From the NCBI GenBank assembly GCA_003165595.1, contig PLWQ01000012.1:543392-607391 (forward strand): a stretch of 64,000 nt of DNA, in the 5' to 3' direction. The position numbers and the translations under genes were made by a program. The notes beneath the pieces are model-generated. The model saw nothing but the letters and a program-made list of their open reading frames with translations. It was not told the DNA's origin and did not search any database. This stretch comes from Fibrobacterota bacterium. GTDB taxonomy: Bacteria > Fibrobacterota > Chitinivibrionia > Chitinivibrionales > FEN-1185. Position 1 is the stretch's first letter; every line of letters starts with the position of its first letter. Shown piece after piece: positions 14,998-23,860 of the stretch.

Positions 14998-16368
14998 TCA
15001 TCGAAACAACCGCAAAAGGCCGTCGGTTGATGTTTCGAACAGCCGGACCAGGATGGGAGCACGCCTCCCCAGTCTTTTCCGCAGTTCAAACTGGAACCTT
15101 CCTTTAAGGATTCCAAACATCATCTTGATTTTAGAAAAATCCCCCTTGAACACGAACGTGTGGCCAGCAAACACGCTTTCGTCCTGCCGCCAGTCGCGGT
15201 TAATCCGGGTTTTGATCCGCTTGTGCAGGGCGGTGCCGGGCAATGGATACGGCACGGTGAGCCCGAGGTAATCGAGCGGCAGCGACGTGGCGAACCGGAG
15301 CGTTTCGATAACGGTGTCGTTGGTATCTCCGGGGTAAAAAAGAATGAAGAAAGCTCCCACCTGCAACCCGGCTTCATGTGCCGCTTCCACTGCCCGCCCG
15401 GCCTGCACCGCGGTGATGTTCTTGTTCATGAGATACAATATCCTGTCGCTGCCCGATTCGATCCCGAAATAGATCCTCGTGCATCCGGCCTTTTTCATCG
15501 CATGTGCGGTATCGAAGTCCATTGTATCAACGCGCCCCAGGCACTCCCATCCGAACACGAGTCCCCGCCGGCGTATTTCCTCGCACACGCGCAGTACCCT
15601 GTCCCGTTTCATGGTAAACACATCGTCGGCAAATGAGATTCGGCTGTAGCCCATGTCAAGCGCCGACTCGATTTCGTCCACGACGTTTTCGGGCGAGCGC
15701 TCGCGATACGACCCGCCGAACACGACATTGCTGCAGAATTCGCATTTGTAAGGACAGCCACGGGTGCTCATCACGGTAGTCACCGGAGCACCGTGCTTCT
15801 TCTTACCGTGCCGGATATACTCGTTGTTGGGAAACATGTCGCGGGCGGGAAAAGGAAGGCGATCCAGGTCCGTCGCGAAAGGCCGCGGCCTGGTGATGTG
15901 CACGATCCTGCGTTCACCGCCCGGTGGCCCCTCTGTTCTGAATGCAATACCGGCGACGCGATCCATAGAGGCCCCGGTGTCAACGGCGTGCAGAAGTTCA
16001 ACCACGGTCCGTTCCCCTTCCCCGCAAACGACTACGTCGAAATGGTGCAGAAAAGGCGCGGGATCGCAGGTAGGAAGCGGCCCTCCCGCAATGAGGAGTT
16101 TGCAATGCGGACGCAATTCACGCGCAAACCGTATGCAGTCTTCACGCATGGTAACCATGCAATAGATGCCCACGGCATCGGCTTTTGCCGTCAAAGCCTG
16201 CGCGAGCGCATTTTCGCGTGTCAAGAACGTACAGTCGAGCACTCGCACGTTACGGCCGTCCTGTCTGAGCGCGGACGCGATATAGCCGATCCCCAGCGGA
16301 GGGAACCGGAAGACCGACCGGTCGCGCCGGGGGAGAAAATATGGATAGATGAGCAGAACTGAGGTCAC
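14998..16368 (-). CDS. Cobalamin-binding-type radical SAM protein (paralogue)
   Basis: 456 residues from a GTG start that overlaps the TGA of the preceding gene (ATGTGACC) and has GAGGG just upstream; a longer frame with other starts is rejected because it would run into the neighbour. N-terminal B12-type domain (VLLIYPYF, FPPLGIGYIASALRQDG, VGIYCMVTM, IAGGPLPT), then radical SAM cysteines C205, C209 and C212 in RGCPYKCEFC, and GCTRIYFGIESGSD. Its blocks match the 13646 protein almost one to one, so the two are paralogues that may act on related substrates. It is the last gene of an operon with a glycosyltransferase and an unknown protein. Confidence 0.9.
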   Translation of the reverse strand: MTSVLLIYPYFLPRRDRSVFRFPPLGIGYIASALRQDGRNVRVLDCTFLTRENALAQALTAKADAVGIYCMVTMREDCIRFARELRPHCKLLIAGGPLPTCDPAPFLHHFDVVVCGEGERTVVELLHAVDTGASMDRVAGIAFRTEGPPGGERRIVHITRPRPFATDLDRLPFPARDMFPNNEYIRHGKKKHGAPVTTVMSTRGCPYKCEFCSNVVFGGSYRERSPENVVDEIESALDMGYSRISFADDVFTMKRDRVLRVCEEIRRRGLVFGWECLGRVDTMDFDTAHAMKKAGCTRIYFGIESGSDRILYLMNKNITAVQAGRAVEAAHEAGLQVGAFFILFYPGDTNDTVIETLRFATSLPLDYLGLTVPYPLPGTALHKRIKTRINRDWRQDESVFAGHTFVFKGDFSKIKMMFGILKGRFQFELRKRLGRRAPILVRLFETSTDGLLRLFR

Positions 16369-17201
16369 ATGTCCCTCGTAATACGCAGCGTGTAACGGAC
16401 CGTTTGCCCCAGGGAAGGAAAGGAATAGCCGAAACCGCTCCAGGCGAGCCTGGACCCCACGAGCTCCCGCCCGCGGAACAACCGGCCTCCCTGGGCTTTT
16501 TCGGCGGTAAAGCTGGCGTGCGTGACCGATCCGCCAAACGAAGCTTCGCCGGCCTCTACTTCGTCCCAGCACCCTATTTTCTTACCGCCAAGCGATAACC
16601 CGGACGAATCGATGTAGCGCTGGAAAAAATGTGCACCCTGTTCGTTCATCAGGACAAATTCGGAAACGCCGCGCCCGGTGATACCGGACGTGTCGGCCTC
16701 AACCAAAAGCGTTCCGGCTTCTGCGTCCACCGTATACATTATCGCGACATTGTCGCTTTTCTCGGCGCACTCGTAAACGGTTTGCAGTCCGAATACCAGC
16801 CGGACCGCGCTTGATGCAGCAGTAAGAGCCGCGCGCGACAAGGGTATTGTACGGATGGCCGCTGCCAGCGAGTTTTTTATCCCGTAAACAAACCCGTTTC
16901 CGACGATACCTCTTCCCGGCCGGCAAATTTTCTCCTCCAGATTGAGCGTAAACCTTGCGGCGACCCTCCACACACTCTTGTCCCGCGTAAGCGACATCTC
17001 AACCGCGCCGGGAAACAACGCACGGATCCCCCGCTTGACAACCGGAACGCCGAACCCAACCGCCTCCTCTGCCAGACAGCGTCCGTTGTCACAAAGGAGC
17101 CATCCCTTTTGCAGGGCCGAGGTTGCGTACCCGTTGCCGGTGGCGCGACCGTCGTTCATGGAAAGGCTCAAGCCCCGTTGCAGGGGAATGGTGATGTTCA
17201 T
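16365..17201 (-). CDS. Protein of unknown function in the radical SAM/glycosyltransferase operon
   Basis: 278 residues, no signal peptide and no membrane helix, predicted mostly beta strand. It starts MNITIPLQRGLSLSMNDGRA and ends TLRITRDM, with the TGA overlapping the GTG of the radical SAM gene. The upstream glycosyltransferase gene ends 22 bases before its start, so the three are co-transcribed. Segments such as NEQGAHFFQRYIDSSGLSLG and GYSFPSLGQTVRYTLRI look like a carbohydrate-binding or sugar-mutarotase-like fold, but I recognise no family motif. Function unknown; context points to a glycan or glycolipid intermediate. Confidence 0.7.
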   Translation of the reverse strand: MNITIPLQRGLSLSMNDGRATGNGYATSALQKGWLLCDNGRCLAEEAVGFGVPVVKRGIRALFPGAVEMSLTRDKSVWRVAARFTLNLEEKICRPGRGIVGNGFVYGIKNSLAAAIRTIPLSRAALTAASSAVRLVFGLQTVYECAEKSDNVAIMYTVDAEAGTLLVEADTSGITGRGVSEFVLMNEQGAHFFQRYIDSSGLSLGGKKIGCWDEVEAGEASFGGSVTHASFTAEKAQGGRLFRGRELVGSRLAWSGFGYSFPSLGQTVRYTLRITRDM

Positions 17202-17223
17202 AGGGGTTTTCCCATCCGCGTTT

Positions 17224-18525
17224 TCATCGTTGCGCAGCCATGGCGGAAAGGGGCCCCTTTTTCATACAGGCCGCCACGATGGCCCATCCGGCAATAAACC
17301 ATGCCGTCACGACGGCCGACCGCGCGATCAGCCTTTCCATGCGACAATCCCCCGCAATCCTGAGCAGTTGTTCCATGATGTGCGGCATGCCGGGGAAAAA
17401 CACTAATGCCACGGAGGCATTGAAAATACTGAACGCAAGAGTCAAGACCCACACGGCATGCAAAAGCGGTCTCGGAAGGCCGCCCCCTGACACGGCAATA
17501 ACCAGGAAGGGGATCAGCACAACGATGTTCGGCTCGGACAGCCAGGAGCGCGTAAGAAAAAACACAAGGAGCAGCGCGGCGGATTTCTTAAGGAGGTCAT
17601 CGAGCCCTCCAATGCCCCCGCGCAAGAAGAATATCGCGAGGCAAAGCGCCGGGACCCACAAAAACCCCGCAAGCTGCCACTGGCCGTTAAGTCGAGACGC
17701 ATTCGGAATAAATTCCAGAAACGCAAGGAACGACATTCCCCCACCCGCAATAAAATGCACGTTCCAGTTCCTTACAATAACAGCCGGGTCCCATCCAAAT
17801 ACGATAAACGGTCCGGCACATGAAAATAAAACAACCATGGAAAAGACAAATCCAAACCACGCGGCCTGCCGCCAGGACCGCGATAACAGGTACATAACGG
17901 CTACGGGGACAAGGGGAAGTGCTATCGGTTTAAAGGCGATTGCCAAGCCAAGAAGAAAAGCCGACCGTCCGTACTTCCCCGAATCAAGAAGAATGAGCGC
18001 CGCAAGCGACAGTGCGGCTACAATGGAATCGATTTGGCCCCACGCCGCCGTAGCATACAGGATAAACGGATTGAAGAGCATGAAAATCCATGCGCTCCGC
18101 GTAGCCCGGGCCGAAACGCCCAATTTCCCAAGGACCTCCTTTACGAGGAATGCGAGCCATATGTTGGCCGCGATGATGGGAAGCTTGATCGCCAGATTGT
18201 ATGCAAGCAGGCCGGGGGCGGCGGCATATACGCATTTATAGATTAATGCGAGCAGCAGCGGCCAGGGCGGCGGATACCCGATCGTGGTGAATTCCTTGAA
18301 CAGCCAGCTGTGGAAGACCGCACTCAGGTCATGCGCTAAATAGGGATTTTGGCCTGCCGCCGTCAGAAAACCCGCCGCCATGTTGACGCGCATGTCAATG
18401 AGGTGTCCGAAGAACAGCGCGAGCGTAAGCTGCACGCTAACGCTCAATGCCAAAGGCCACAGCTCCCGGGGCCACAACCGGTCGAGGCACGTACCCAGCG
18501 GCTTGTTGAATGGGAAAAGGGGCAT
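17224..18525 (-). CDS. Polytopic membrane glycosyltransferase (GT87/DUF2029-like)
   Basis: 433 residues with about ten hydrophobic segments. The pattern is that of polyprenol-phosphate-sugar-dependent GT-C enzymes: an early acidic periplasmic loop (HLIDMRVNMAAGFL), AGQNPYLAHD, GYPPPWPLLLALIY, then FNPFILYATAAWGQIDSIVAAL (the WGQxD motif) and GLAIAFKPIALPL. Such enzymes transfer mannose or another sugar from a lipid carrier to lipids or polymers on the outer face of the inner membrane. It is the first gene of a three-gene operon ending in a B12-type radical SAM enzyme. Donor and acceptor are unknown. Confidence 0.8.
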   Translation of the reverse strand: MPLFPFNKPLGTCLDRLWPRELWPLALSVSVQLTLALFFGHLIDMRVNMAAGFLTAAGQNPYLAHDLSAVFHSWLFKEFTTIGYPPPWPLLLALIYKCVYAAAPGLLAYNLAIKLPIIAANIWLAFLVKEVLGKLGVSARATRSAWIFMLFNPFILYATAAWGQIDSIVAALSLAALILLDSGKYGRSAFLLGLAIAFKPIALPLVPVAVMYLLSRSWRQAAWFGFVFSMVVLFSCAGPFIVFGWDPAVIVRNWNVHFIAGGGMSFLAFLEFIPNASRLNGQWQLAGFLWVPALCLAIFFLRGGIGGLDDLLKKSAALLLVFFLTRSWLSEPNIVVLIPFLVIAVSGGGLPRPLLHAVWVLTLAFSIFNASVALVFFPGMPHIMEQLLRIAGDCRMERLIARSAVVTAWFIAGWAIVAACMKKGPLSAMAAQR

Positions 18526-18628
18526 GGCAAAAGGCCCTCATAAACCCGCAATTGATTTAACGAAACGATAACGCAACATTGATGTCACGGCCTTAAAGTT
18601 TGGCTGCACACAAAGCGCGACGAAGCAG

Positions 18629-19600
18629 CTAGCGCAACAGCCAGCTCCGCAAGGCCGTCAGCGACGCGCTGTCGACCTCAAACCTGAAATCTGGCTCGCC
18701 ATTTTTGCACATGTCGAACCAAAGCATCGCCTCAATACAGGGATTACAGTCCATGAACGATAATACCTGGCCCAGCCACTCCGGCTTTCGTTCATCGGCG
18801 GCGCAGCCGATTTCGGTGATCCATACCGGCTTTCCCAGGCTCCGTGCAGCAACAAGTGATTGGCCGAAAATATCCCAAAACGATTGCCATTCATGGCCTG
18901 CCGCGGCATCGTCACCGAAATTGTATCCGTCAAGGCCGACGATGTCCACCACGGAATCGCCAGGATAATACGCCATGATACCGTCCTGCGCCCTCATGGT
19001 GCCCCACAGCACGCCGGGCGCAAACACCCACTCCACATTGTCCGCCTTTTCCTGCGTAAAGACTCCGTGCGCGTGGCGCCATGCGGACAAGAATTCCGCG
19101 GGCTTTTCGCCCCATGGAAACCAATACCCGTTCATTTCATACCCGAAACGCAAGTACACGGGAACTGCGGCCAGTTTTGCCTGCCTGGCAAAAACCGCGA
19201 GCGTGCTGTCCCATGCTCCCTGCGCTATCTCTCTCAGCAAGGTATCATTCCTGAGGGAATCACACCGGAGCGACATGAGATTCAGGCTTATGACGGTGCC
19301 TATGGCGCGGCCGGCATTGGAGGAAACAACGGTCAAGGGAAAAGGATCGTCGATCTGCTGGAACCAAAGGATGTACGCCGGTTTGGTGCCGAACAGTGAG
19401 GTAAAGGTATCCAGGGTCGAGGAATAATCAGAATAGAGCTTGTCGGAAAAGAACCCGAACCGCTGGCTATTGGAACGGATAGTGACAGAAGCGCCTTCGC
19501 AGATAACACGTGGCTCAGGAGGCGGTGTTGGTTGAGTACCACAGAGGCACAGAGCCACCAGGGAGCACGCAGCCATCCGCAGGCATAAGACGCTGTGCAT
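18629..19600 (-). CDS. Secreted GH26-like glycoside hydrolase
   Basis: 323 residues with an N-terminal hydrophobic export signal (CSLVALCLCGT). The catalytic (beta/alpha)8 pattern of family 26 is visible: acid/base E155 in YLRFGYEMNGYWFPWG, the conserved tryptophan/histidine-bearing AWRHAHGVFTQEKADNVEWVFAPG, and nucleophile E263 in PVWITEIGCAADE. Family members cut beta-mannan, mixed-link glucan or xylan; specificity cannot be read here. Oddly, the signal-peptide region reads through a dispersed repeat (19538-19554, minus strand) also found at 53622, so the N-terminus may be recent. The gene follows a TIM-barrel hydrolase gene at 24 bases. Confidence 0.8.
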   Translation of the reverse strand: MHSVLCLRMAACSLVALCLCGTQPTPPPEPRVICEGASVTIRSNSQRFGFFSDKLYSDYSSTLDTFTSLFGTKPAYILWFQQIDDPFPLTVVSSNAGRAIGTVISLNLMSLRCDSLRNDTLLREIAQGAWDSTLAVFARQAKLAAVPVYLRFGYEMNGYWFPWGEKPAEFLSAWRHAHGVFTQEKADNVEWVFAPGVLWGTMRAQDGIMAYYPGDSVVDIVGLDGYNFGDDAAAGHEWQSFWDIFGQSLVAARSLGKPVWITEIGCAADERKPEWLGQVLSFMDCNPCIEAMLWFDMCKNGEPDFRFEVDSASLTALRSWLLR

Positions 19601-19624
19601 TCCCTTGAAAATGACGGACTCCCT

Positions 19625-21100
19625 TTACCGTTGCAAAAGCACCGGTACCACGAACGCGCCGGCGGAGCCCGAGACCGCGGCGTAATACACGCCCGCTCCG
19701 AGCTTTGTTCCTTTGGAATCTGCGCAGTCCCAGACCGCAGCTCCGGTGTTTACGGCTATTGTGCGAAGTAGGACGCCGGAGCAGGAATAAATTTTGATTT
19801 CCCGCGAAAACCCCAGAGGCAGGAAAAAATTGACAGCAGGGCCATGACCCGCATATTTCACCCGCGAAGAAGGGGACACATCACCGGCTGTTTTGTCAAA
19901 GCCCACGGCCAGTCCTGGATTCATAATATAGACGTGCGCGGGATCGGTTTTTACGAACTTGTCGGAGAACGACGAGCCCGCCGGCGTAATTGTCCTGTTC
20001 TCGTCGAACACCGTGACGGTCCCCTGCAATCCGGGCACGGTGATTGTGGCCTGCTGGGTGTCGAGAGCCCCCGCAAGGTTGATGATGCTGGCCGCGATTA
20101 CATACAGTTTACCGTCGGATTCCTTTGCGCAGAACTCAATCTTTCCCTTTGTGTCGCTTCCCTGCACCGTTACGGCGATCTTGGAATCGGGCGAGCACAG
20201 CGGCCCGGTAAGCGCCGTAATGCGGCCATTCACCTGTTTGAGCATCGCAATTTGCGAGTCGGAAATGCAGCACTGGGAATAGCCCGGGCATTTCCACGAA
20301 TGCGTGAAATAGCCGATGGCGTTGGCTCCATTGATAATAGCGAGCCAGACCTCGTCGGTGATTTCGCAGGGGTACGGCCCGTCGTCGGCGCCGCGCGACG
20401 GTATCGAACACCACTGGCCCGAGGTATTGACGCACTCGATCCACTGAAAGGTGGATTTCCGGTTACTTGTGTATTTTGTCACAAGCTCATTCTGGCTGTC
20501 TCCCACCTTGTACACCCAATCGGGCCTGCACCAGCCGTATACGGGATAATAGTCGAACCCGATGAGGTCGGTGTATTTTGGATAGGAATAGTACATTGAG
20601 TCACTGCCGTTCATCCAGGCCGGCAGCCCGTCTCCGCTGTAGAAACCGGTGGTTATAGTGAGAAAGGCCGGGTGCGCCTGGTCGACCACCTTGATGCTGT
20701 CGTATTCGAGGCGGATCGCCGATGGGGTCACCTTGTTGGAGCTGAGGTCCGGCTCGTCGCCGAAGACCCACCCGAGCATGGCCGGGTGGCTTTTGACAGA
20801 CGCAACTTCCCCCGCGTTCCACGACGGCACGGCATAGACACCCTGCGCCTGGGCGGCATTGCAGTAGTCCAGCGACGTCGAGTTGTCTCCCTGCCCGACA
20901 AACGTGTTGATCCCATAGCCTTTCTCGATTGCGATGCGCGAGGCGTTTTGCAGCCAGGTCATGATGGGAAAGAACTGTTTGCCATCGACAAGAACTTCAT
21001 TGTTGGGGCCGAAGGTGACGCTGGCGCAGAAAACGGCGACCGGCACAATGAGCAACAAACCCGACAAGAGCAGGAGGGAATGTCTGAACCCGAAACGCAT
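19625..21100 (-). CDS. Secreted TIM-barrel glycoside hydrolase-like protein with sorting-like tail
   Basis: 491 residues. Signal peptide at the N-terminus (SLLLLSGLLLIVPVAVFCAS); the ATG is set by a GAGGAGG site. Residues 30-310 look like a beta/alpha barrel: FFPIMTWLQNASRIAIEKGY, GVYAVPSWNAGEV, HPAMLGWVFGDEPDLSS (a likely acid/base glutamate), DLIGFDYYPVYGW, EITDEVWLAIINGANAIGYF. This resembles GH2/GH42-type barrels but I cannot fix the family. A beta-sandwich follows, and the last 75 residues (FSREIKIYSCSGVLLRTIAV ... LGAGVYYAAVSG) match the type IX-like sorting module. Probably an outer-surface glycanase, co-transcribed with the GH26-like gene. Confidence 0.78.
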   Translation of the reverse strand: MRFGFRHSLLLLSGLLLIVPVAVFCASVTFGPNNEVLVDGKQFFPIMTWLQNASRIAIEKGYGINTFVGQGDNSTSLDYCNAAQAQGVYAVPSWNAGEVASVKSHPAMLGWVFGDEPDLSSNKVTPSAIRLEYDSIKVVDQAHPAFLTITTGFYSGDGLPAWMNGSDSMYYSYPKYTDLIGFDYYPVYGWCRPDWVYKVGDSQNELVTKYTSNRKSTFQWIECVNTSGQWCSIPSRGADDGPYPCEITDEVWLAIINGANAIGYFTHSWKCPGYSQCCISDSQIAMLKQVNGRITALTGPLCSPDSKIAVTVQGSDTKGKIEFCAKESDGKLYVIAASIINLAGALDTQQATITVPGLQGTVTVFDENRTITPAGSSFSDKFVKTDPAHVYIMNPGLAVGFDKTAGDVSPSSRVKYAGHGPAVNFFLPLGFSREIKIYSCSGVLLRTIAVNTGAAVWDCADSKGTKLGAGVYYAAVSGSAGAFVVPVLLQR

Positions 21101-21416
21101 GACCGCCTCCTCGGAAAAAATATACCTTTACGCACCTTCTATACTTTGGCGGGGCGAGAGCAGGGTCGGTGGTAATCCATTCCTTGTGTATCCATCCAAC
21201 TTTGTTTATACGTGCAGCGGCGACCGGTATTTAAGGCTTTTTTCTGAACGGGAAAGAATTCGGGAACAAGGATCCGGCGATTCGTTGATGCACAGGCGGT
21301 TGGGTGCCCCGCGTACCTAAATGACGAATCGCCGCCCGGCATCGGGACAGCTGAACGGGCGAACCCCTGCTGCAAGCCTCGCGATCTGCCAGGCGCTTGG
21401 CGCCCGGTGTCTTTGC
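21101..21416. other. Intergenic region with a long inverted repeat
   Basis: 316 bases before the TIM-barrel hydrolase gene (minus strand). It holds a perfect 10-bp inverted repeat, GGCGATTCGT at 21276-21285 and ACGAATCGCC at 21324-21333, separated by 38 bases. I see no gene and no confident promoter. Confidence 0.5.
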
Positions 21417-22229
21417 TTATTTCGCTCCCGTCAACGTAATCTCCGCCTTCTCGTGCCACACCACACTCACGTCCCCCACCATGGCCAGAGGCGCAGTGAA
21501 GTTCATTTCGGCATTAAGGATGCAGCCCGCGCGCACGTCGATCACCGCGGTGCCGTTGCCTTGGCCGAACACGGGGATGTCGGTGAGAGCCGAGCTGTCC
21601 GGTTTGCCGCTTCCGGCATAACGGAATTTCCAGCTTATCAAGGCCGAGTCGCCTGTGAGCACGTTGAGGGTGTAGTTGCGATAGACTTCGCAGGTGACCT
21701 TGCCACGCGCCGTTTGCATGGGGACCAGGTCGGTGCGTTCCCAGGTGAAGCCCTGCTTCACCGGCTTTGCCGGAAGCGCAGGCAGGAGCTTGGCAAGCTG
21801 CCGGTACAGATCCCATTCAAGGTAATTGCTCGCCGGCATTTCCACGGAGGTATCTATGGTCGGGAATCCGTTTGCCAGCGAGAGCGAGTAATCGGCCTTG
21901 ATCAGCTTGTCGCGGATTTCCTTCTGCAGGTCTTCCTTGTACACGTCCGATTTGACCGCTACGCTGTCGACCTTGATCCCGAGCTTGGCGGCGCCCTTTT
22001 TCGTGGCGGTGAAAGAACACCGGATCTCCGTTGACTTTGCTGTGTTCGAGGATTTCTGGCGAAAATTTCCCTGGGAGGTGTAGGTCGCTGCATAATTCCA
22101 CTGTTTTTTGGCGCTGTAATCGGCTTTCAGCACCACGCCGTCGGCGGCGGGTTTGTCCTTGGCAAAACCCGAGAGGGCCGCTGCGCCAACGACGCACGCG
22201 GCGACAATTGCATTGCATTGTCTGTTCAT
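21417..22229 (-). CDS. Secreted protein of unknown function
   Basis: 270 residues starting MNRQCNAIVAACVVGAAALS, a signal peptide ending near GFAK. The open frame extends another 130 codons upstream but that part has no coding character and precedes the signal, so I start at 22229; a GGAAAG lies ten bases upstream. The mature part is beta-rich, with YAATYTSQGNF, SCFTATKKGA-type and ISWKFRYAGSGKPDSS segments and a terminal VVWHEKAEITLTGAK. It resembles periplasmic proteins of the DUF6263 sort, but this is not certain. No catalytic motif. Function unknown. Confidence 0.72.
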   Translation of the reverse strand: MNRQCNAIVAACVVGAAALSGFAKDKPAADGVVLKADYSAKKQWNYAATYTSQGNFRQKSSNTAKSTEIRCSFTATKKGAAKLGIKVDSVAVKSDVYKEDLQKEIRDKLIKADYSLSLANGFPTIDTSVEMPASNYLEWDLYRQLAKLLPALPAKPVKQGFTWERTDLVPMQTARGKVTCEVYRNYTLNVLTGDSALISWKFRYAGSGKPDSSALTDIPVFGQGNGTAVIDVRAGCILNAEMNFTAPLAMVGDVSVVWHEKAEITLTGAK

Positions 22230-22373
22230 AAGAGCTCGCTTTCCTGAAGGTTGTGGACGGGGCGCCAACGCGGCGGCGTCCCGGATTAAAAATGGATTGC
22301 GGAACGCCGGCGCGACAGTAATATTTTGATGCTGGACTTGTGAGAAGATGGTTCCTCGTCGAAAGGAAGATAC

Positions 22374-23138
22374 ATGGCCCTTGTCCTTACACCCGTTGAA
22401 GTCCGCGTGCTCGGCTCGCTTGTCGAAAAGGAACTCACCACGCCCGAATACTACCCGCTTACCCTCAACTCGCTCGTGGCCGCATGCAACCAGAAATCCA
22501 ACCGCGATCCGGCAATGACGTTGTCCGACGACGACGTCGCCATGGCCCTCGAATCTTTGCGCGGTAAGAACCTGGCATGGCAGCTCTCCACCGCCGGGGG
22601 AAGGGTGCCCAAATTCGAGCACAATCTTCCTGCGCGGCTTTCAATTGCGGCGCAGGACAAGGCCGATGCCGCCTTGGCCGACGGAAACGATCCGTCCCCG
22701 GACGGCAGCACCGCAGGCAGCCGGTCGGTTGCCTCGAACCTCATGCGCAAAGAACTGTCGGTGCTCACCTCGCTCATGCTGCGCGGACCGCTTACGGCCG
22801 GCGAGCTTCGCGGCGTTACCGCGCGGATGTTCCCGTTTTCGAGCATTGACGAAGTGGAAGAATGCATGGCGAGGTTGGGGAGCCCGCGGTTCGGGCAGCT
22901 CGTTGTGAAGCTGCCCCGTCAGCCGGGCATGAAAGAACAGCGGTTTATGCACTGCTTCTTTGACGACGCGCCGGCGCAGGCGATCCCGTCTCCGGCCGCA
23001 AGCATCGCCGCGCCGGTGACGGTCGCCGGCTCGGTAAACGAGCGGTTCGCCATGCTGGAGCAAAAGGTGAATATGCTGGCCGACGAAATTGTGGCGATCA
23101 AGCAGGCGTTTGGAGAATTCAGGAAGCTCGTGGAATAG
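22374..23138 (+). CDS. YceH/DUF480 family protein
   Basis: 254 residues. The N-terminus ALVLTPVEVRVLGSLVEKEL followed by TTPEYYPLTLNSLVAACNQKSNR is the signature of the YceH (DUF480) family, two tandem winged-helix domains (about 1-85 and 110-190). The second repeat reads LTSLMLRGPLTAGELRGV. A C-terminal coiled coil (NERFAMLEQKVNMLADEI) is lineage-variable. Cytosolic; role not established, possibly nucleic-acid or protein binding. AAAGGAAG precedes the ATG. Monocistronic. Confidence 0.93.
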   Translation: MALVLTPVEVRVLGSLVEKELTTPEYYPLTLNSLVAACNQKSNRDPAMTLSDDDVAMALESLRGKNLAWQLSTAGGRVPKFEHNLPARLSIAAQDKADAALADGNDPSPDGSTAGSRSVASNLMRKELSVLTSLMLRGPLTAGELRGVTARMFPFSSIDEVEECMARLGSPRFGQLVVKLPRQPGMKEQRFMHCFFDDAPAQAIPSPAASIAAPVTVAGSVNERFAMLEQKVNMLADEIVAIKQAFGEFRKLVE

Positions 23139-23147
23139 CAAAGCCCG

Positions 23148-23333
23148 CTAACCCCCGCGACTTGCGTTAGGGTTCTTCAATGGGCGCATCGCCGCCCGCC
23201 CGTGGCGTTCGCAATTGCGCCAGAAATGCCGCCACCCCGGTGTCCCCCTCCGCCGGCGACCACGTCGCCTGCGCGGGGAAGCGGCCGCCCGGACGGAAAG
23301 ATCGCGAAACACCTCTGTGCCGAATACCTTCAT
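23148..23333 (-). pseudogene. Possible small gene with a frameshift, overlapping the GIY-YIG stop
   Basis: An ATG at 23333 overlaps the TGA of the GIY-YIG gene (ATGA) and has AAAGGAG upstream. The frame begins MKVFGTEVFRDLSVR and then becomes implausibly arginine-rich. In another frame the same DNA encodes RFPAQATWSPAEGDTGVAAF and ends IEEP, which looks much more like protein. A one-base indel near 23280 (in a GC run) would join them into a protein of about 55 residues. It could be a real frameshift, a sequencing error, or chance. No family recognised. Confidence 0.3.
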
Positions 23334-23671
23334 ACCCCTCGCTCCTTTTGCACTGTAGCTCCGCGCACGAGTATCATTTTCTTTTCTCTCCCGAGTTTCT
23401 TGACCGCATGCTCGCGCCTGAGAGCGTGGCTCCTGGATCGGCACGGTTCGCAGTACACGAGCGAAAGCGGGCCGCGGCCACGGGTGTATCGCGCTCCCCT
23501 GCCTGCGCGGTGGCGGGCCAGTCGGGCCGCAACATCGGGAGTGGCGCCGGTGTAGAGAGTCCGGTCGCCGCATTCCAGGATGTAAACAAACCATCTGGCA
23601 TGACGCTTGCAGGGCTTCTTTGTATGACTCTCGGCGGCAGATTTCGAACGTCGCGATGGTTTTTGGGGCAT
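23330..23671 (-). CDS. GIY-YIG domain endonuclease-like protein
   Basis: 113 residues from the ATG at 23671 (an in-frame GTG at 23728 would add 19 residues; neither has a strong ribosome site). The domain is of the small UvrC/YhbQ type: WFVYILECGDRTLYTGATPD contains the GIY-YIG-equivalent VYI...LYTG, followed by the conserved arginine in HRAGRGARYTRGRGPLSLVY and the glutamate in ALRREHAVKKL. These stand-alone proteins are structure-specific nucleases or DNA-binding proteins of unclear role. The N-terminal 25 residues are basic. Confidence 0.82.
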   Translation of the reverse strand: MPQKPSRRSKSAAESHTKKPCKRHARWFVYILECGDRTLYTGATPDVAARLARHRAGRGARYTRGRGPLSLVYCEPCRSRSHALRREHAVKKLGREKKMILVRGATVQKERGV

Positions 23672-23799
23672 AGTCGCAAAATAACTTTCCGCAGCCACAC
23701 GTTTGTGGCGCTGAACCAGGAACTTCACTTGGGCCGCCGTCGCTCATCGGCGGGGCGCCTGAAATCACCTACAGTATTTGCAAGCATGAGTAACAAATT

Positions 23800-23829
23800 T
23801 TGGCAATTTCCCAAATCGCGTGCTATACT
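23800..23829 (+). promoter_or_regulatory. Sigma-70 promoter for the subtilase gene
   Basis: TTGGCA (23800-23805) and TATACT (23824-23829) are 18 bases apart, with a TG-type extension (TGC) before the -10. Transcription would start about 25 bases before the ATG at 23861. Confidence 0.6.
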
Positions 23830-23860
23830 ATGTTCAGGGACTGCGGTGAGGAGTATGCGC

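Noticed and set aside
22230-22622. N-terminal extension of the secreted protein at 21417
   Set aside because: It would place 130 non-conserved, oddly composed residues before a clear signal peptide and overlap the YceH gene on the other strand.
23180-23860. N-terminal extension of the subtilase
   Set aside because: The extension precedes a signal peptide and overlaps the GIY-YIG gene; the ribosome site and sigma-70 promoter support the start at 23861.
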